From the NCBI RefSeq assembly GCF_959608125.1, contig NZ_CAUHPG010000004.1, positions 34,799 to 98,798 of the forward strand: a stretch of DNA of 64,000 nucleotides, read 5' to 3'. Positions 60,295 to 64,000 of the stretch are shown here, in pieces. The translations under genes and the position numbers were made by a program. Source of the stretch: an uncultured Slackia sp. GTDB taxonomy: Bacteria; Actinomycetota; Coriobacteriia; Coriobacteriales; Eggerthellaceae. Below the pieces are notes generated by a model that was not told the origin of the DNA, did not search any database, and saw nothing but the letters and a program-made list of their open reading frames with translations. Position 1 is the first letter of the stretch. Every line of letters begins with the position of its first letter.

Positions 60295-60315
60295 TCGCTC
60301 GTCCTGAAGCCAATT

Positions 60316-60343
60316 GGAGGCGGCCTTTTGGTCGCCTCCTTTC
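60316..60343 (+). terminator. Terminator or attenuator between the surface protein and sortase genes
   Basis: GGAGGCGGCC-TTTT-GGTCGCCTCC forms a 10-bp stem with one wobble, followed by TTTC. It sits 16 bp before the sortase ATG and would keep sortase output below that of its substrate. Confidence 0.7.
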
Positions 60344-60359
60344 ATCTGATAGGAGGAAT

Positions 60360-61085
60360 ATGAAAGCTGCGACGAAAGCAAGGGTCGCCTTCGCGGCGTG
60401 CCTCGCCCTGACCCTCTCCGGTCTGGCGCTAGCGCTCTCACTCCTGGAGTTCTCTGAAACCGCCGGCCGCGTCGACCCTTCGCCCGTGGCCAGCATCGAG
60501 CAAGAGAAGGACGATCCTTTCCCTGCTGTGGACTGGGACTATTGGAAGAGCCAGAATCCCGATGCCATCGGCTGGATAACCGTCCCCGGAACCGGCATAG
60601 ACCTGCCAATCTGCCAGGCGCCTGCGTCTGACCCGACCTACTACCTGAGCCACGATGTTTACCGAAAATGGAACTTCTACGGTTGTCCTTACCTGGATGC
60701 GGATTGTGCCGAGAAGGGGTTCGACAGCCCCCTTGCCATGGTGTTCGGCCACCACATGGACGACGGAAGCATGTTCGCCGCGATGGCGAGCTACTCGGAC
60801 AAGGCATTCGCGCAAGATCACTGCGAGATCCTGCTCCAGACGCCAGAGGAGAAGAAACGGCTGCATGTTGCGGCTGCGGACGTCGTGGACACCTACAACG
60901 AGTTTAAGAGGCTGGGCTTCGGCGATAGGAGGGACTTTCTTGCGTGGTGGGAGGAAACGCTCGAGGGCTCAGACATGGTGCTCGACTCGAATGCGACCGA
61001 TCCCGAGAGCGTGCATGCCTTCGTCACCTGCAGCTACGGCCTCTGGAACGGCCATGAGCGCACCATCGTCTATGCAGTCGAATAA
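60360..61085 (+). CDS. Class B sortase
   Basis: 241 residues. A signal-anchor helix (about 8-30), then a class B sortase domain: IGWITVPGTGIDLPICQ, catalytic His in MVFGHHMDDGSMF, Cys in FVTCSYGLWN and Arg in GHERTIVYAVE. It should cut YDKTG of the neighbouring protein and link it to the wall. AGGAGG lies 6 nt before the ATG. Confidence 0.9.
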   Translation: MKAATKARVAFAACLALTLSGLALALSLLEFSETAGRVDPSPVASIEQEKDDPFPAVDWDYWKSQNPDAIGWITVPGTGIDLPICQAPASDPTYYLSHDVYRKWNFYGCPYLDADCAEKGFDSPLAMVFGHHMDDGSMFAAMASYSDKAFAQDHCEILLQTPEEKKRLHVAAADVVDTYNEFKRLGFGDRRDFLAWWEETLEGSDMVLDSNATDPESVHAFVTCSYGLWNGHERTIVYAVE

Positions 61086-61114
61086 GAGGCTGAGTTTAGG
61101 AATAGGTACAGAGA

Positions 61115-61141
61115 GCCGCCGCGACAGACGCCCGTGGCGGC
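61115..61141 (+). repeat. Hairpin after the sortase gene
   Basis: GCCGCCGCG and CGTGGCGGC pair with one wobble around a 9-nt loop, 30 bp past the sortase stop. No T run, so termination is uncertain. The rest of the gap up to 61211 shows nothing else. Confidence 0.4.
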
Positions 61142-61211
61142 CATTGCGGCTTCTGGACCAGCTACAAGCGCGTCATTGTTACGTTATTGAGGGTCCCTGA
61201 ATGATGCACTT

Positions 61212-61856
61212 CTACTCTTGATCTGCATCCTTGCGTTTGGCATCCCAAGGGAATTGAACATTGATTTCGGGCATCTTGAACTCCGGTAGCTTAATTTCGG
61301 GAAGCTTGAAGAATCCTTCGTCGTCCTTGCTTTCAAACTCCCGTATCCTCTTCAGGAATTCGGAGCTATCGCAGGGTTCTAGTCGCGCCACTTGTCGCTC
61401 ATGACTGGCGTTGACGTATTGCTTTATGCATTCCATTTGCTCAGCGTTGAGATCTCTTCCATCAAGCATATTCGACATAGCATGGTAGAAAGCCGTTTCG
61501 TCCTTAGTGAAGTCTCGTCCCGTATCCAATCGCTCAAACATCAGGGAGAAGAAATCATTCACAGCATATTGGAACGTCAGACTATGCTTAATCTGTTCAC
61601 GCAGTTCGCTTCTTTGAAACAAATTCCACGCCTTGAGCGCTTCATATCGCTGGAAGAGACCGGATAATTCATCGTTTTGAGCTCGGACGGTTTCTTCGAG
61701 TTCTTCAGCCTTGGCCTGCAACTGCCTAACCTGCTTATGCAAAACATTGATTTCCGGCTGACGGGCAAGCATGCCAACTCCGAAACCAAAAATGCCTGCC
61801 AACACGCCCACCATAGGTACGATTATCTTCTGAGGTATTTGCTGAGGGATGTTCAT
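61212..61856 (-). CDS. Membrane-anchored coiled-coil protein, second gene of a cargo operon
   Basis: 214 residues. One N-terminal helix (IIVPMVGVLAGIFGFGVGML), a coiled coil (INVLHKQVRQLQAKAEELEE, about 36-75), a helical middle part, and an end with a repeated L/F-P-E-I-K/N pattern (KLPEIKLPEFKMPEINV). No family recognised. The ATG overlaps the upstream stop in a TGATG junction with GGAGG just before. Opposite in direction and lower in GC than the transfer operon. Confidence 0.6.
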   Translation of the reverse strand: MNIPQQIPQKIIVPMVGVLAGIFGFGVGMLARQPEINVLHKQVRQLQAKAEELEETVRAQNDELSGLFQRYEALKAWNLFQRSELREQIKHSLTFQYAVNDFFSLMFERLDTGRDFTKDETAFYHAMSNMLDGRDLNAEQMECIKQYVNASHERQVARLEPCDSSEFLKRIREFESKDDEGFFKLPEIKLPEFKMPEINVQFPWDAKRKDADQE

Positions 61857-62920
61857 CAGTCCTCCAGGTAGTTGATTAGCTTAGAGACGTTTGCTGCCGC
61901 ATTGCTCGAATCAAGCGAGTCCAACGACGAATGAAGTTGCTCAGATATCAATTCGTGTCTCGCGATTTGCTCATCTGCGGAGTTGCATAACTCCTTGGTT
62001 TTTTCTCTGAGCTGATAGGTCCTCTTCATGCTCGATGCGAAAAGTCCAGCGTAGGCTTTGGCAAGTTGGGGAACCATCGCATTGTTGATATACGGTACGC
62101 CATTTTGCCTAGAGGCACCGACAGCCGCCTGCCCAAAGAATGCGACGCTGGTGCTCACCAGCTCTATCTGAGCTTTTCTTATGGGGTCATCTATTCGCCT
62201 GGCAAGGTAATACGCATTGTCGAGCACCGCGACCAATCCACCCGCCGCAATATCCTGAGCGCGTATCGTGAACATATGTGAATAAATGTCCTGCTGAAGC
62301 TTCTTATCCCCGCAAGACTCGATTGAGAGTTCCTGCACCCAATCGATAATCTTGTTCCAAGGTTTTCCATCTTCGCGATTGATATCGAAATACGAGCTTC
62401 CTGGGACGGGAAGCCCTTGTTTCGACATGGTGTCGGCAATTAGATGCCGTGCAGCTTGAAGCACGCCCGCTAATCCCTGCTGCTCAAACATCAGCGTAAA
62501 CGGATTGAACGGCATTAATCCTTTGCCGGTGGCTAGTACGTCATGCCCAAACAGAAGTCTGTGAAACATCACGTAAGCCTTCTCGCCGTTCCGCGCAACA
62601 AAACCTTCTCCGCTCTTAAACACATCCAGCGCATCACCCTGATGGAAGAGCAGGGACCCAAGCATTTGCTGGATGATGTTATATTCCCCCTTTTTGCCAG
62701 ATGCCGCATCGTGGACTGACGCCAACCACTTTTCAATATCTGCGTTGGTGGAAATGAAAACTCCAACCAAACCAATCGCAAGCGAATATGCAATATCACT
62801 AGCATCTAGATCGGAATCGAATTGCGTGTCGAAATCCGCCGCGTCAGCTGGCATGGCTGCGATAATTTGCCTCTCAACAGTCGACAACTCTGATTTGTAT
62901 AAAGCAATCTCTTGACTCAA
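61856..62920 (-). CDS. Unknown helical protein, first gene of a cargo operon
   Basis: 354 residues from a TTG at 62920 with AGAGG 7 nt upstream; the frame continues to 63046 but that part overlaps the divergent sigma-factor gene. Mostly helical with moderately hydrophobic stretches (YSLAIGLVGVFIST, AAGGLVAVLDNAYYLA, STSVAFFGQAAVGA). The N-terminal ALYKSELSTVERQIIAAM and the C-terminal part look coiled-coil. I do not recognise a family. With the downstream gene it forms a two-gene operon. Confidence 0.55.
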   Translation of the reverse strand: MSQEIALYKSELSTVERQIIAAMPADAADFDTQFDSDLDASDIAYSLAIGLVGVFISTNADIEKWLASVHDAASGKKGEYNIIQQMLGSLLFHQGDALDVFKSGEGFVARNGEKAYVMFHRLLFGHDVLATGKGLMPFNPFTLMFEQQGLAGVLQAARHLIADTMSKQGLPVPGSSYFDINREDGKPWNKIIDWVQELSIESCGDKKLQQDIYSHMFTIRAQDIAAGGLVAVLDNAYYLARRIDDPIRKAQIELVSTSVAFFGQAAVGASRQNGVPYINNAMVPQLAKAYAGLFASSMKRTYQLREKTKELCNSADEQIARHELISEQLHSSLDSLDSSNAAANVSKLINYLED

Positions 62921-62956
62921 TTCGGCACCTCTTAAAGAGCTTAAGCATAGGTAGAA

Positions 62957-63370
62957 ATGTTTATAAAACAGTGCGCTTTCCAGAAGTTTTGCAATACGGT
63001 ACTGTACAATGAAGCGTGTGACGCTCACAAAGAGCTGCACAGGCATAAGGCAAAGGAGATTACCTTTTCCGACTTGACCTTAGAAGAAGCGCGGCAGCTT
63101 CATACCTTTGATGAATATTTCAAAGGGGAAACCGCCTTTGAAAGAGCCGGGAAGAAAATCACGCCGAAGCTGCTTCTTGAAGCAATCCGTACTTTGCCGG
63201 AAGAAAAGCGCAAAGCCGTACTCCTGTACTATTTCGAGGGAATGAACGACACCGAGATTGCGGAGCTGTTCAACACGTCGAGAAGCACGATACAGTACAG
63301 GCGGACAAGCTCTTTTGAGAAATTAAGAAAATATCTGGAGGAAAATGCTGATGAATGGGACGAATGGTAA
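62957..63370 (+). CDS. Sigma-70-like factor of Gram-positive conjugative transposons
   Basis: 137 residues. FIKQCAFQKFCNTVLYNEA at the start and a region 4-like helix-turn-helix at the end (LPEEKRKAVLLYYFEGMNDTE, IAELFNTSRSTIQYRR) are typical of the small sigma-like regulators found in Tn1549-type elements of Firmicutes. Codon use and GC (about 48%) differ from the transfer operon, suggesting a separately acquired module. Confidence 0.85.
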   Translation: MFIKQCAFQKFCNTVLYNEACDAHKELHRHKAKEITFSDLTLEEARQLHTFDEYFKGETAFERAGKKITPKLLLEAIRTLPEEKRKAVLLYYFEGMNDTEIAELFNTSRSTIQYRRTSSFEKLRKYLEENADEWDEW

Positions 63371-63611
63371 CGAACCCGGCTACCCGGAAAATGCCCTTGT
63401 TCCTTATCCTGTCATTGTGGCAGCGACAAAGGGCGACCCGGACGCTATGAAGATTGTCTTGCAGCATTTCAGCGGCTACATAGCCCGCCTCTCCATGCGG
63501 AAGCTGTACGACGAGCGCGGGAACGTCTATTTTGGCGTAGACCACGACATTCGGGAACGGCTGCAAGCAAAACTGATGATGGCTGTCCTCACCTTTAAGG
63601 CAGAGGAATAA
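63351..63611 (+). CDS. HTH-domain conjugative transposon protein (HTH_16-like)
   Basis: 86 residues. The N-terminus (ENALVPYPVIVAATKGDPDA) and the end (YFGVDHDIRERLQAKLMMAVLTF) match the small HTH proteins that follow the sigma-like gene in Firmicutes conjugative transposons. It overlaps the sigma gene by 20 nt; GGAGG lies 9 nt before this ATG (63345 is an alternative). Confidence 0.75.
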   Translation: MNGTNGNEPGYPENALVPYPVIVAATKGDPDAMKIVLQHFSGYIARLSMRKLYDERGNVYFGVDHDIRERLQAKLMMAVLTFKAEE

Positions 63612-63974
63612 ACCGCAGCGGCGGCGGGACGCTTTCTCTCTCCCCCTTTTCCGTTCCGCTGCTGACGCGGCAGCAAAGCCATTCTGAACCTTGACAAAGA
63701 AAGCGGCGCAAGATAACGGCGGCGCAGCATAGGGCAAATCGGATACGTTCCTTTTGCGCCGAGCCATACGGCGGGTGCGCCATGACGCTATCCGGGTGAG
63801 GTTATCCCCGCCCGGACAGCCGAGCGACCAACACCGCGCCGGAAAGCAAGTGTAGCGGCTTGCGGGCGACGACACGCAAAATATACAATGATACTTCCTT
63901 ACAGCCACAGTCCGAGCGTTAAGAGCGTCGCAGGCAATGGGTAGGTTTTTAATTTTGAAAAGGAAGGATATTAA
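63612..63974. other. Non-coding gap before a truncated gene
   Basis: 363 bp without a supported gene; several short GC-rich stretches, no clear promoter or terminator. A strong ribosome binding site (AAGGAAGG) is at its end. Confidence 0.4.
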
Positions 63975-64000
63975 ATGAAACACTTACCTAAAAGTACACC
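63975..64000 (+). CDS. Start of a gene cut by the window edge
   Basis: ATG with AAGGAAGG 7 nt upstream; only MKHLPKSTP is visible. The product cannot be identified. It would be the first cargo gene after the sigma/HTH pair. Confidence 0.5.

Noticed and set aside
56209..60807. A 1532-codon open frame on the minus strand opposite the VaFE and VirB6-proximal genes
   Set aside because: It is the antisense shadow of high-GC genes with biased third positions; it has no ribosome site and low-complexity composition, while the plus strand encodes clear domains.
1..64000. CRISPR arrays, tRNA and rRNA genes, insertion sequences
   Set aside because: No spaced direct repeats of CRISPR type, no cloverleaf-like gap sequences and no transposase or terminal inverted repeats were found on reading the gaps.

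Overview
The window is a high-GC bacterial chromosome segment. It most resembles a gut coriobacterium of the Eggerthellaceae type. The grounds are the divergent pair of a 12-helix membrane LuxR regulator and a Tat-exported lipoprotein flavoprotein oxidoreductase, the actinobacterial codon use, the paired DegV proteins, the two-subunit class I fumarase and the fused iron-sulfur serine dehydratase. This placement is an inference; no rRNA or tRNA gene is visible to confirm it.

Layout. Positions 1-10.2 kb hold housekeeping genes, nearly all on the minus strand: a radical SAM protein, two DegV proteins, pncB, and a tightly overlapped run fumarase alpha - fumarase beta - tmk - holB - PSP1/RicT. Positions 10.3-20.3 kb look like a sialic acid locus: nanE, nanK, nanA, a four-gene peptide-family ABC importer with a permease-ATPase fusion, an SGNH esterase that could trim O-acetyl groups, and a nonsense-broken SnoaL-like gene. 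Positions 20.6-25.8 kb carry rpsL-rpsG-fusA-rpsJ-rplC-rplD-rplW behind a near-consensus promoter; the run stops at a terminator after rplW, so the rest of the S10 operon must be elsewhere. Positions 26-42.6 kb carry a universal stress protein, a dicarboxylate/amino-acid symporter, a C39-like exported peptidase, proC, ppaC, L-serine dehydratase, the LuxR/flavoprotein pair, pcrA, uppP, a small membrane protein and guaA.

From the guaA stop codon (42,616) to the window end lies an integrative and conjugative element (ICE) inserted at the 3' end of guaA. The left end carries an AT-rich att/regulatory region, a divergent XRE repressor and excisionase-type gene, and a tyrosine integrase. Next come a ribbon-helix-helix/MobC-like protein, a replication initiator with iteron-like repeats inside its gene, and a small HTH regulator. 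The transfer operon follows: PcfB-like, VirD4, Maff2/VirB2-like pilin, PrgI/VirB3-like, VirB4, glucosaminidase-NlpC/P60 hydrolase, lipoprotein, VirB6-like and two small unknowns. A VaFE-repeat surface protein with a YDKTG sorting motif and a class B sortase close it. The relaxase and the right end are not in the window. Positions 61.2-62.9 kb hold a lower-GC, oppositely oriented two-gene operon of unknown function. From 62.96 kb a Firmicutes-style sigma-factor/HTH pair starts another module that runs off the edge.

The most unusual signals in the ICE are at the DNA and RNA level: five copies of TGATAC-N6-GTATCA at the left end; three copies of the TGGGACAA-W-TTGTCYCA palindrome, two of them inside coding sequences in different reading frames; five iteron-like elements in and after the replication gene; and three copies of a leader with a CUUCCAC-loop hairpin followed by AGACGYAAAGGAG.
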